A DNA stretch of 32,439 nt from DASSLY01 sp035689185 (GTDB taxonomy: Bacteria; Actinomycetota; Actinomycetes; Actinomycetales; Dermatophilaceae). Numbering within the stretch: the first letter of the stretch is position 1; the number at the start of each line of letters is the position of its first letter. Below, piece after piece: positions 22,804 to 30,120 of the stretch. The stretch lies in assembly GCA_035689185.1 (NCBI GenBank), contig DASSLY010000081.1, positions 1-32,439 of the forward strand, written 5' to 3'. A model generated the notes under the pieces. It saw nothing but the letters and a program-made list of their open reading frames with translations, ran no database searches and was not told the origin of the DNA. Both the position numbers and the translations under genes were made by a program.

Positions 22804-22971
22804 CTTGCGGCATCGACCGGATATTTCAGGTCGATTCGACCCGTTTCTGGCGCGCCTCGTGGTGGGCGTGCCGGGGCGATGGTGGCGCCGGGGCGAGGGC
22901 GGGTGCGGGGCGGCCGGTGGGCGGCGCCCTGCGGCCTGCGGGCGGTGCGAACCCGGTGGCCGCCGGCGGAT

Positions 22972-23001
22972 TTGGCGGCAACCGTCTGGGTCACGTATGG
23001 T
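22972..23001 (+). promoter_or_regulatory. tRNA promoter
   Basis: TTGGCG (22972-22977) and TATGGT (22996-23001) are 18 bp apart. The predicted start is a few nt before the mature tRNA 5' end at 23013. Confidence 0.6.
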
Positions 23002-23012
23002 TACCAGGCCGA

Positions 23013-23089
23013 CGCGGGGTGGAGCAGCTCGGTAGCTCGCCGGGCTCATAACCCGGAGGTCGCAGGTTCAAATCCTGCCCCCGCTACCA
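23013..23089 (+). tRNA. Initiator tRNA-fMet (CAT)
   Basis: 77-nt cloverleaf with anticodon CAT in the loop CTCATAA. Initiator features are present: C1 opposite T72 is not a Watson-Crick pair, and the anticodon stem has three consecutive G-C pairs (GGG/CCC). The acceptor stem GCGGGG/CCCCGC, T-arm with GGTTCAAATCC, and encoded CCA (23087-23089) are all visible. The 3' end serves as the left copy of a long direct repeat. Confidence 0.95.
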
Positions 23090-23102
23090 AATTCAGGCTC
23101 GG
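23056..23102 (+). repeat. Left attachment-site-like direct repeat (tRNA-fMet 3' end)
   Basis: 47 bp running from the variable loop through the T-arm and CCA end into the downstream sequence. It is repeated at 30121-30167 with 45 of 47 identical. The two differences are ttCaaa versus ttTaaa and caaAtt versus caaTtt. This is the usual signature of integration into a tRNA gene. Confidence 0.9.
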
Positions 23103-23126
23103 TTCCCTCTGGGAACCGAGCCTGAA
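23092..23126 (+). terminator. tRNA terminator, 16-bp stem
   Basis: TTCAGGCTCGGTTCCC (23092-23107), loop TCT, and its exact complement at 23111-23126, then GGCTTTCT. Its first arm lies partly inside the direct repeat. A second hairpin with the same base sequence follows the right-hand repeat. Confidence 0.85.
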
Positions 23127-23163
23127 GGCTTTCTAACTTGACTCGGTCATCACAAAGTCCGCG

Positions 23164-23400
23164 TTAGCCGTCGGCGTCGATGGCCTGGACCGCGAGGAGG
23201 GTGGCGCCGAGATCGCGGACCTTGGCGAGCAGGCCGTGCAGCTCGGCCTGGTCGGTCACGGGGCCGCGCAGGATGGTGGTGCCGTCGTCGGTGTGGGTGA
23301 GGGTCAGGCCGCCGAACCAGGTCGACCAGTGCTCGTCGAGGTGCCCGGCGATGCGGAGTTCGTAGTTGACGGGTGGGGGTGGTCCTGGTCGTGTCTGCAT
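23164..23400 (-). CDS. Small conserved hypothetical protein (78 aa)
   Basis: Starts MQTRPGPPPPVNYELRIAGH and continues with WSTWFGGLTLTHTDDGTTIL and GPVTDQAELHGLLAKVRDLG. I have seen closely similar small actinobacterial proteins beside LuxR-type regulators and membrane proteins, but no function is known to me. The fold looks like a small alpha/beta domain. Its ATG shares one base with the stop of the upstream DUF2306 gene (TGATG), so it is translated as the last gene of a coupled three-gene operon. Confidence 0.85.
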   Translation of the reverse strand: MQTRPGPPPPVNYELRIAGHLDEHWSTWFGGLTLTHTDDGTTILRGPVTDQAELHGLLAKVRDLGATLLAVQAIDADG

Positions 23401-24062
23401 CACGCACCGGCCATGGCTGGGCGGGTGCGAGTGGTGCGTGGCCGCCTGGCGGACGGGCGGCGGATGAACCATTCCGCGACGGCGAGGTTGATGGCCCAGC
23501 CGGCTCCCATCATGAGGTCGGTGCGGACGACGCCGGCACCGAAGAGGGCTTCGCCGAACCCGACGGTGAACGCCTGAGTGCCGGCGCCGAGTGCCAGGGC
23601 GTAGGCGCGGGTCATCCAGGCGCGATGCCGGGCGATATCTCGTCGTCGGATGGCTGCGAGGCCGAGGATGATGCTGATGGCCATCCCTGACCCGAAGACC
23701 AGCCGGAACACGTAGAGCAGGTCGCCGGTGCCTTCCTTGCGGGGGAACATCAGTGTCATCCACAGGGCCGAGAGTGCAACGGCGAGACCAAGGGCGACCA
23801 GGAGCCGTCCAGTCCGGCGATGCCACCCGGGGTGACGTCGGCGGAGGCCGGCGGAGAACTGGAACGCCCCCAGGAGGACGTAGCCGATGGCTGTTGCGAC
23901 GTGCACGACGACCGGAGCCGGTGAGGCTGCGAAGCGGGCGTCGGTCGGGATGAGGTCCGGTCCGCCGAGGATCTCCACGAGGCGGGCGGTGCCGGCCAGG
24001 ACCGGGATCGCGGCCAGCGCGACCAGTCCGACCGGCACCCACCGGCCGGCGGGGTAGCTCAT
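23400..24062 (-). CDS. DUF2306 family membrane protein
   Basis: 220-aa integral membrane protein with about six helices. The loop segments HPGWHRRTGRLL and RRRDIARHRAWMTRAYALAL carry the His/Arg pattern typical of DUF2306 (cytochrome-b561-like His-rich family, function unknown). It overlaps DUF4386 upstream by 4 nt (ATGA) and the 78-aa gene downstream by 1 nt, so all three are coupled. The conserved His residues could bind haem, but this is inference. Confidence 0.85.
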   Translation of the reverse strand: MSYPAGRWVPVGLVALAAIPVLAGTARLVEILGGPDLIPTDARFAASPAPVVVHVATAIGYVLLGAFQFSAGLRRRHPGWHRRTGRLLVALGLAVALSALWMTLMFPRKEGTGDLLYVFRLVFGSGMAISIILGLAAIRRRDIARHRAWMTRAYALALGAGTQAFTVGFGEALFGAGVVRTDLMMGAGWAINLAVAEWFIRRPSARRPRTTRTRPAMAGA

Positions 24063-24751
24063 CGGACACCGGCCGCTGTGGGGGTGGGGGTGCCGACGAC
24101 AGTGGCAGGTTGTGCCGTCGTATCGGAGCCAGCGGCGAGCCACAGCGAGTAGCCAAGCGCGACGAGAGCGACGCTGTTGGGGAGGGCCAGCAGCCGGTGG
24201 AAGGCGTCCGGCATCAGGGAGAGTGCTGCGCTGACGATGCCACCGATGGCGAGTAAGACCGAGGCCCAGCGGGAGAGGACGCGTGCGCGGTACAGCGCGA
24301 TGCCGAAGACAAGGCCGCCAGCCAGGAAGAGGAAGGCCTCGATCCACAGCACGATCTGCAGCAGGCCGATGTCCCCGGTCGCATGGCCCCCATTGGCGGC
24401 AGTAAGCACGTCGTTGACGAAGGAGGGGTTGCTCTCGGCAATCGAGGGCAGGACGTAGGCCGCGACGAAGGACGTGCTCATGATGACGAGGTAGTTCGCG
24501 GCGAACAACAGGTAGCCGAGTAGGCCGAGTTTGCCCATCTGCTTCACCTGATGCAGATACATCCCGGAGATGCCGACTAGTGCCAGTGCGGCCATCAACA
24601 CCTTCAGCGAGTTGCGAACAGCCACCTCGGTGGTGGTGATGGAGGTTGCGTCCAGGTGCGGGTGCTTGATCTGAACGGCGGCGAAGATCAGTCCGGCGGC
24701 ACTTGCGGCGATGCCGGCCGCCCGGGTGAGCGTGGTGGGCGTGATGGTCAT
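24059..24751 (-). CDS. DUF4386-like membrane protein
   Basis: 230-aa membrane protein with about six hydrophobic helices, starting MTITPTTLTRAAGIAASAAG. The arrangement (N-terminal LTRAAGIA helix, FVNDVL loop, then ALYRARVLSRWASVLLAIGG) resembles the DUF4386 family of unknown function; the family call is moderately sure. First gene of the three-gene operon, with an AACCAGGA-type weak ribosome binding site. A candidate promoter on the minus strand (TGACGC, 18 bp, CATAGG) lies beside the inverted repeat at 24834-24863. Confidence 0.75.
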   Translation of the reverse strand: MTITPTTLTRAAGIAASAAGLIFAAVQIKHPHLDATSITTTEVAVRNSLKVLMAALALVGISGMYLHQVKQMGKLGLLGYLLFAANYLVIMSTSFVAAYVLPSIAESNPSFVNDVLTAANGGHATGDIGLLQIVLWIEAFLFLAGGLVFGIALYRARVLSRWASVLLAIGGIVSAALSLMPDAFHRLLALPNSVALVALGYSLWLAAGSDTTAQPATVVGTPTPTAAGVR

Positions 24752-24833
24752 GTCCTGGTTCCTGTCCTGGTTGCTGCTCCGTGACGAGCGCCGCGGGATG
24801 ACTGGAACCTATGAGTCGACGGAGGAACCTGGC

Positions 24834-24863
24834 GTCACCACATGATGTGACTGATGTGGTGAC
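24834..24863. promoter_or_regulatory. Operator-like inverted repeat upstream of the DUF4386 operon
   Basis: GTCACCACAT (24834-24843) and ATGTGGTGAC (24854-24863) are perfect 10-bp arms around GATGTGACTG. The inner sequence CACATGATGTG is itself palindromic. It lies between the LuxR-type regulator gene and the operon it may control, next to the operon's candidate -35. Confidence 0.7.
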
Positions 24864-24960
24864 ATCGCCGCCTGGACCTTGATCACCATCGACCACGAAG
24901 GCTGGCCGCGTTGCGAGTCAATGGCACGCCGAGCCCACGCCCGGGACGCGGGCCCGACGC

Positions 24961-27759
24961 TCAGCGGCTCTTCGAGCCGGAGAGCAGGCCGAGCTGGTGT
25001 GCCGTGCTGATGGCCGCGCGCCGGCTATTGACTCCGAGCTTGGTGTAGATGTGCTTGGTATGGGTCCGGACCGTGTTCAGGGACACGAACAGTTTGAGCG
25101 CGATGGCCGGACCGTCAAGATCCGAGCCGAGGAGCCGCAGCACTTCTAGCTCGCGGTCGCTCAGCGGGTCCACCAGCCCTACCACCAGTCCCGATCCTGT
25201 AGGTACCGGTGCCGTTCCCGGGCCGATCTCGTCGGCCGCCTCGGTGCCGGTACTGCCGGCCGCCGTCACCGCTGCGAGCAGTTCCCTCAGGTAGCCGAAC
25301 TGTGGCTGGCTTGGCGCGAGCTCACGCAGCAGATCGGTCAAGGCAGGCGCCGCGTCGACGAAGATCCGGACCCAGCCATCCGTTTGTGCCAGCTCGACAG
25401 CGTGCCCCAGTTCCTCCAGCGACTGGTCCCATGCGCCGCCCGCGTGGTGGGCGACGGCCCGGAGCACCTCCAGCTCGATCAGGGAGCCCATGCGCTCACC
25501 GTCCTGGGCCGCCGCCACCAGACGATCCAGCAGACGAGCAGCGTCATACAGCGCCTCCGAGGTCCCCGTGGCCGCGTGCTCCGCGAGCAGGATCCTGGCG
25601 AGGGTTATGTGCTCGTACTCGCGCAGGTAGGAGAGCTCGTCGTCTGCTGTGACCTGGTGCTGGCTAGCCCAGGCCCGTGCCTCGGCGATGTCGCCCCGCG
25701 CGGCCAGCACGCGTGCGCGGGTGGCGTGGACAGGTTGTACGTTCGGCGAGTAGTCGCCCACGTACACCCGCTCGGCTTCATCGAGAAGCTCCAGGGCAGT
25801 GGATAGGTCGCCCTCGGCGGCCCGTAGCCGTGCCATCCCGACCCGCCACCGGTACGGGTTCTGCGCCAGTGAAGCGGCCTCCCCGAGCTCGTCTGAGCGA
25901 CGCAGGTACTCGGCCACTGCCGCCAGGTCGTTGCGATACCAGGCCATGCGGCTCAGCCCGACGAGCATGTCGGCTGTGCCTCGCATGACCGCCGACCCGG
26001 TGGGGGTGTTGGCTGCTGCAAGCTCCAGGGCACGGGCGAAGGTGCGTTCGGCCTCACGCAGATGGCCCAGTCGGAGTTCCATGTCGGCCATAGCTATCGA
26101 GCAGCCCAGTACGTCGGCGATGTGCCCGGCACGAGTCAGAGCCGGGATGGAGGTCGTGTAGCTGGCGTGAGCCGCAGCGATATCTCCAGTGGTCCACGAA
26201 GCCAGACCGGACAGCGCTGCCGCGGCGCCGGTGACCAGGTCGTCACCGTCGCCGGCTACCTCAATGGCCTGCTCGGCCAGGGCGATGGCACCGGCAGGGT
26301 CGCCACCGATCAGCGCGAGTGCGGCCCGGTACATCTTGATCTCGCCGGGCACGCGGGAAAGCTCATCGCGGTCCACGACCACCAGGTCCGTTGCCGGTCG
26401 CGTCAACAGCTGCTCCACGTGATCGAGGCGCACGTCAACGCCGTCGAAGTCGTTGCTGGCCATCAGGCCGCCGATGAGCGCAATCGCCAGCACGGGGCGC
26501 ACGCGGACGACGTCATCGGGCAGCTCGTGGGCCCATCGACGGAGGAGGTCCTCGCGGCGCTCACGACCCAGCGCCCGGAAGTTCAGCTCGACGAGGTCGG
26601 CTGCCCGCTCTGTGTCCCCGGCGGCCAGCGCATGCCGGACCGCCGCGTCGATCTGCCCTGCCTCGGCATACCAGGCGGCGGCTCGACGATGAAGATCTGA
26701 AACATCTCCTGGTCTTTCGTCGAGCAGGTGCGCGTGCAGGACGTCTCCGAAGAGGTGGTGGTAGCGATACCAGCTTCGATGGTCATCCAGCGGGACCAGG
26801 AACAGGTTCGCCCGATCCAAGGCCTCAAGCATCGCTTTGCCATTTTGGGCGCCTGCGCGCTCAGGCAGGGGGCTGACCGCGTCGCACAGCGACCCGGTGA
26901 GCCAACTGAGGATCGAGGTGTCGAGCAGGAAGCGGCGTACGTCGCCTGGCTGGCGACTGAGAACCTCCTCGACGAGGTAGTCCACGACGAAACGGTCGTT
27001 GCCAGCAAACCCGGCGATGAAGCTGGTGCGGTCATCGCGGTCGCGCAGCGAGAGCGCCGCCAGCTGGAGGGCGGCGACCCACCCCTCCGTGCGCGCCTCG
27101 AGTGCCGCGAGGTCCGTGCTCGTGAGGTCAAGGCCGTTCAGGTCGTTGAGGTAGCTAGACACCTCCTCGCGGGTGAAGCGAAGGTCGCTTGCGCGGATCT
27201 CGACGAGTTCCCCGCGAGCCCTCAGCCGCGAGAGCGGCAGCGCAGGATCGGCCCGGGTGCCGATGACAAGCCGGAGCTGTGGCGGCAGGTGGTCAACGAG
27301 GAACGCCATCCCGGCCGCGACCTCGACACCCTCAGCGAGGTGGTAGTCGTCGAGGACGACCGCGACCTCACCTGAATGCACGCTCAACTCGTTCACCACA
27401 CCAGCGAGCACAGCCTCCACCGTCGCCTGTCCGGACTGTAGAAGCGTGAGCGCTCCGGCGCCGGAACCCGGAACGGCTCGATCGAGGGCGAGGAGGACGT
27501 AGGTCCAGAACGACGTGGCATCACGGTCACCCTCATCCAGGGACACCCACGCAACAAGATGGTCATCGTCCGGGGTGGAAGGGGGAGTGGCGAACCAAGA
27601 CGCCAGCAGGGTCGTCTTGCCGAAACCCGCGGGCGCCGACACCAGCGTGACCGGGCCATGCGAACCACGGAGCAGCAGATCGGCCAGCCGAGGGCGCAGC
27701 ACGACCTTGCGGCGCCGCTTGGGCAGGAGCAATTTTGTCTCCACCAGAGGGGCGATCAT
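24961..27759 (-). CDS. MalT-type LuxR-family ATP-dependent transcriptional regulator (LAL-like)
   Basis: 932 aa. N-terminal P-loop STAND ATPase with Walker A SAPAGFGKTT (41-50) after the family lead-in ETKLLLPKRRRKVVLRPRL, and an LVIGTRADPALPLSRLRARG sensor stretch. The middle (about 350-800) is helical-repeat sensor. The C-terminal LuxR HTH runs from DPLSDRELEVLRLLGSDLDG to SLNTVRTHTKHIYTKLGVNS. Such proteins are activated by a small ligand plus ATP. The ATG overlaps the XRE-cupin stop by one base (TGATG), so both are made together. Its inducer is unknown; the likely target is the DUF4386 operon downstream. Confidence 0.92.
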   Translation of the reverse strand: MIAPLVETKLLLPKRRRKVVLRPRLADLLLRGSHGPVTLVSAPAGFGKTTLLASWFATPPSTPDDDHLVAWVSLDEGDRDATSFWTYVLLALDRAVPGSGAGALTLLQSGQATVEAVLAGVVNELSVHSGEVAVVLDDYHLAEGVEVAAGMAFLVDHLPPQLRLVIGTRADPALPLSRLRARGELVEIRASDLRFTREEVSSYLNDLNGLDLTSTDLAALEARTEGWVAALQLAALSLRDRDDRTSFIAGFAGNDRFVVDYLVEEVLSRQPGDVRRFLLDTSILSWLTGSLCDAVSPLPERAGAQNGKAMLEALDRANLFLVPLDDHRSWYRYHHLFGDVLHAHLLDERPGDVSDLHRRAAAWYAEAGQIDAAVRHALAAGDTERAADLVELNFRALGRERREDLLRRWAHELPDDVVRVRPVLAIALIGGLMASNDFDGVDVRLDHVEQLLTRPATDLVVVDRDELSRVPGEIKMYRAALALIGGDPAGAIALAEQAIEVAGDGDDLVTGAAAALSGLASWTTGDIAAAHASYTTSIPALTRAGHIADVLGCSIAMADMELRLGHLREAERTFARALELAAANTPTGSAVMRGTADMLVGLSRMAWYRNDLAAVAEYLRRSDELGEAASLAQNPYRWRVGMARLRAAEGDLSTALELLDEAERVYVGDYSPNVQPVHATRARVLAARGDIAEARAWASQHQVTADDELSYLREYEHITLARILLAEHAATGTSEALYDAARLLDRLVAAAQDGERMGSLIELEVLRAVAHHAGGAWDQSLEELGHAVELAQTDGWVRIFVDAAPALTDLLRELAPSQPQFGYLRELLAAVTAAGSTGTEAADEIGPGTAPVPTGSGLVVGLVDPLSDRELEVLRLLGSDLDGPAIALKLFVSLNTVRTHTKHIYTKLGVNSRRAAISTAHQLGLLSGSKSR

Positions 27760-28397
27760 CAGTGCACCGACTCTGACGTCCCAGCCTCTGCGTGCGTGTG
27801 CATCCGCTCTCCGGGGCGACCGAAGATGCTGAGCACCTCGGCGGGACCTTCGCCGGTGCTCCCGAACCAGTGCGGCACCATGGTGTCAAACTCGGCTGCC
27901 TCACCGATGCCCAACACAACGTCCTGGTCGCCCATCACGAGCCGCATCCGCCCCGACAGCACATAAAGCCACTCGAACCCGTTGTGCGCGCGCGGATTCG
28001 GTTGCGATTGCGACGTCGGAATCACGATCTTCCACGCCTGGATGCCACCGGGCCGAGTCAAGGGCAGCACGGTGCGCCCGTTGACGCGCCGCGGCTTCAA
28101 GCGGATACGTGGGTCGCCGACCTCCGGCGCACCGACGAGGTCGTCGATCGGCACCCGGTATGTCTGCGCGAGTGGCAGGAGCAGCTCCAGGCTCGGTCGC
28201 CGTTGCCCGTTCTCCAGCCGCGACAACGTGCTCTTGGAGATGCCAGTCAAGCGTGCGACCTCGGTGAGGGTGACGCCACGCTGCTCGCGCACGCGCCGCA
28301 GCCGGGGACCGACCAAGTCGAGAGTTGTCGCGATGGGGCCGCCTGGGTCCGCGGGGGTGGGACCGTCCTTGGGTGGGGTGCCTCGCAGCGCAGCCAT
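27759..28397 (-). CDS. XRE-family regulator with C-terminal cupin domain
   Basis: 212 aa. HTH_3 domain LRRVREQRGVTLTEVARLTG through STLSRLENGQRRPSLELLLP (about 32-75), then a cupin_2 domain (AHNGFEWLYVLSGRMRLVMG, then EAAEFDTMVPHWFGSTG) that usually senses a small molecule or metal. ATG 28397 (MAALRGTPPK) is chosen; the frame is open to 28436, but that stretch overlaps the operator. Divergent from the flavoprotein gene, and translationally coupled to the LuxR regulator. Confidence 0.9.
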   Translation of the reverse strand: MAALRGTPPKDGPTPADPGGPIATTLDLVGPRLRRVREQRGVTLTEVARLTGISKSTLSRLENGQRRPSLELLLPLAQTYRVPIDDLVGAPEVGDPRIRLKPRRVNGRTVLPLTRPGGIQAWKIVIPTSQSQPNPRAHNGFEWLYVLSGRMRLVMGDQDVVLGIGEAAEFDTMVPHWFGSTGEGPAEVLSIFGRPGERMHTHAEAGTSESVH

Positions 28398-28426
28398 GAC
28401 CCCATTGCACCGCGCGGTTCCCGCTA

Positions 28427-28468
28427 TCAGCAACAATCGTTGTCGCTGACGTCTCGCGGGGTCAGTCT
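28427..28468. promoter_or_regulatory. Palindromic operator overlapping the flavoprotein promoter
   Basis: TCAGCAACAA (28427-28436), spacer TCG, and TTGTCGCTGA (28440-28449) form an inverted repeat with one mismatch. The right arm contains the -35 TTGTCG (28440-28445). The -10 CAGTCT (28463-28468) follows at 17 bp and ends 6 nt before ATG 28475. The XRE-cupin protein, encoded divergently, is the obvious candidate to bind here. Confidence 0.75.
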
Positions 28469-28474
28469 CTTCGT

Positions 28475-29440
28475 ATGGACGAATACGACGTGGTGGTGGT
28501 CGGCGGAGGCGCCGCCGGCCTTTCCGCAGCCCTGGTCCTCACCCGCGCCCGGCGCCGCGTCGCTGTGGTCGACTCCGGTCAGCCGCGCAACGCCCCGGCG
28601 GCACACATGCAGGGGTTCCTCGGTTCCGACGGCCTGCCGCCCACCGAGCTACTCGCGGCCGGACGCTCGGAGGTAACCGGATACGGAGGGCATCTTCTGT
28701 CCGGGACCGTCGCTAGCATCGTCCGATGCACTCAGACCGGCGCACATGCCCGAGGACGGTTCGAAGTCGTCCTTGAGGACGGCCTCATGTTGCGCACTCG
28801 TCGCGTCCTGGTGACGACCGGGCTGCGCGACGAGGTCCCGGACGTCCCAGGCGTCCGTGAGCGGTGGGGCCGCGACCTGCTCCACTGCCCGTACTGCCAC
28901 GGCTACGAGGTTCGCGATCAGCCTCTCGGCGTCCTGGCCGGTGCCCCCGACGAGATCCAATTGGCCATCGCGCACGCGCACCTAATCCGTCAGTGGTCCG
29001 ACGACGTCGTGTTCTTCACCAACAGCACCGCCTTGACCGCCAGCCAGCGCGAGCAGCTCATCGCCCGCGCCATCGGCGTCGTCGACGAACCCGTCACGCG
29101 ACTGGTAGTCGAGAACGAGCAGCTGAGCGGGGTCGAGCTCGAGTCAGGGAACGTCGTACCGCGCGCGGCCGTGTTCGTCCGCCCCCATTTCGTCCCCAAC
29201 GACGACCTGTTGGTGCGCTTGGGGTGCGCCATCCACGACAACGGCTGGGTGGCCGCCGACGCGACCGGCCGCACCAGTGTGCCCGGCGTCTGGGCTGCCG
29301 GAAACGCCGTTAACCCGCGCGCCCAGGTCATCACCGCGGCCGGCGAAGGCTCGGCGGCAGCGATCGCGATCAACAACGACCTGGTCGATGAGGACCTGCC
29401 GATCGCGGTCGCGAACTTCCGCCTCGGCCTCCGCGTCTGA
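28475..29440 (+). CDS. FAD-dependent thioredoxin-reductase-like oxidoreductase (CPYC)
   Basis: 321-aa pyridine nucleotide-disulfide oxidoreductase of the TrxB/GliT-like group. FAD-binding Rossmann motif VVVVGGGAAGLSAALVL at the N-terminus, redox pair C138/C141 in HCPYCHGYEVRDQ, and the C-terminal FAD signature GVWAAGNAVNP. The CPxCHG(Y/F)E form is shared with dithiol oxidases such as GliT and with many actinobacterial paralogues lacking a defined thioredoxin partner. The NADPH-site GxGxxG appears altered (LGVLAGAPDEI). The predicted leaderless promoter overlaps the XRE-cupin operator. The substrate is unknown. Confidence 0.9.
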   Translation: MDEYDVVVVGGGAAGLSAALVLTRARRRVAVVDSGQPRNAPAAHMQGFLGSDGLPPTELLAAGRSEVTGYGGHLLSGTVASIVRCTQTGAHARGRFEVVLEDGLMLRTRRVLVTTGLRDEVPDVPGVRERWGRDLLHCPYCHGYEVRDQPLGVLAGAPDEIQLAIAHAHLIRQWSDDVVFFTNSTALTASQREQLIARAIGVVDEPVTRLVVENEQLSGVELESGNVVPRAAVFVRPHFVPNDDLLVRLGCAIHDNGWVAADATGRTSVPGVWAAGNAVNPRAQVITAAGEGSAAAIAINNDLVDEDLPIAVANFRLGLRV

Positions 29441-29565
29441 CCGCCAGCGACGTACCAGCCGCCGCCCACTCCCCACCGCCCCGCGGCGGATCGCAGGACC
29501 TTCGCCCCCTAGCGCCAGAGCGGCTGCCGGCCGCGCCCACATCACACCAGACGAGGAGCCCCACC

Positions 29566-29826
29566 ATGTCCAACCCACAGACTGCCCACCGCGCCAATCC
29601 GGTCCCGCCGCCCACCAAGCACCAGCTGGCGCTGATGATCTGGGTCGCCGTCTTCCCGACTCTGAGCGTGCTCAACCTCCTGTTCGGCCAGTACCTCGCC
29701 GACTTGCCGAGCGTGGTCCGCACCTTCGTCCTGGCCACCGTCGCAGTACCGATCGTCATCTACGGCCTCATGCCGCGCCTGCACAAGGTCCGCGCTCGCA
29801 TCCTCATGCGTCGCGCCACCGCCTGA
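29566..29826 (+). CDS. Small two-helix membrane protein
   Basis: 86 aa. Hydrophobic helices LALMIWVAVFPTLSVLNLLF and FVLATVAVPIVIYGLMPRL, with a basic C-terminus RLHKVRARILMRR. It resembles the membrane tail found on some antibiotic-biosynthesis-monooxygenase (ABM) proteins, here free-standing. GAGGAG (29553-29558) lies 7 nt before ATG. It follows the flavoprotein gene by 125 nt and is probably cotranscribed. Function unknown. Confidence 0.8.
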   Translation: MSNPQTAHRANPVPPPTKHQLALMIWVAVFPTLSVLNLLFGQYLADLPSVVRTFVLATVAVPIVIYGLMPRLHKVRARILMRRATA

Positions 29827-30120
29827 TCCAGGCCCGCCTGATCCACGCCGCCGGTTCTCGTGTCCGACGCTGCGACGAGAGCGCGGAGGCTGCCATCCGC
29901 CTCCGACCAGAGCGCCTCCCCCTTCACGGCGTGGACCTGGTGCATCCCGCGGCCGTTCGGTATTGATCCGTCATCGAAAAGTCATCGGAAACGATGGGCA
30001 ACTTTCCCAGGACGTTCCGACACAGTTGGTGCCGTCCAATGGGAATCTCCTCAACAACCCGAGGTTTTCCAGGGATCCCAAGTCTTCAAGTAGCCCGGGA
30101 CAGGCCTTCGATCTCGCCCA
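29827..30120. other. Non-coding right end of the island
   Basis: No gene is convincing here. From about 29962 the DNA becomes less GC-rich and contains TCATCGAAAAG (29971-29981) followed at once by the related TCATCGGAAACG (29982-29993), then CGATG closing a CATCG...CGATG inverted pair. This lies about 130-150 bp from the right repeat, where integrase arm-type sites would be expected. Confidence 0.45.

Noticed and set aside
26062..27375. Plus-strand open frames opposite the LuxR-type regulator
   Set aside because: They lack recognisable domains, while the minus strand gives a continuous STAND ATPase with C-terminal HTH.
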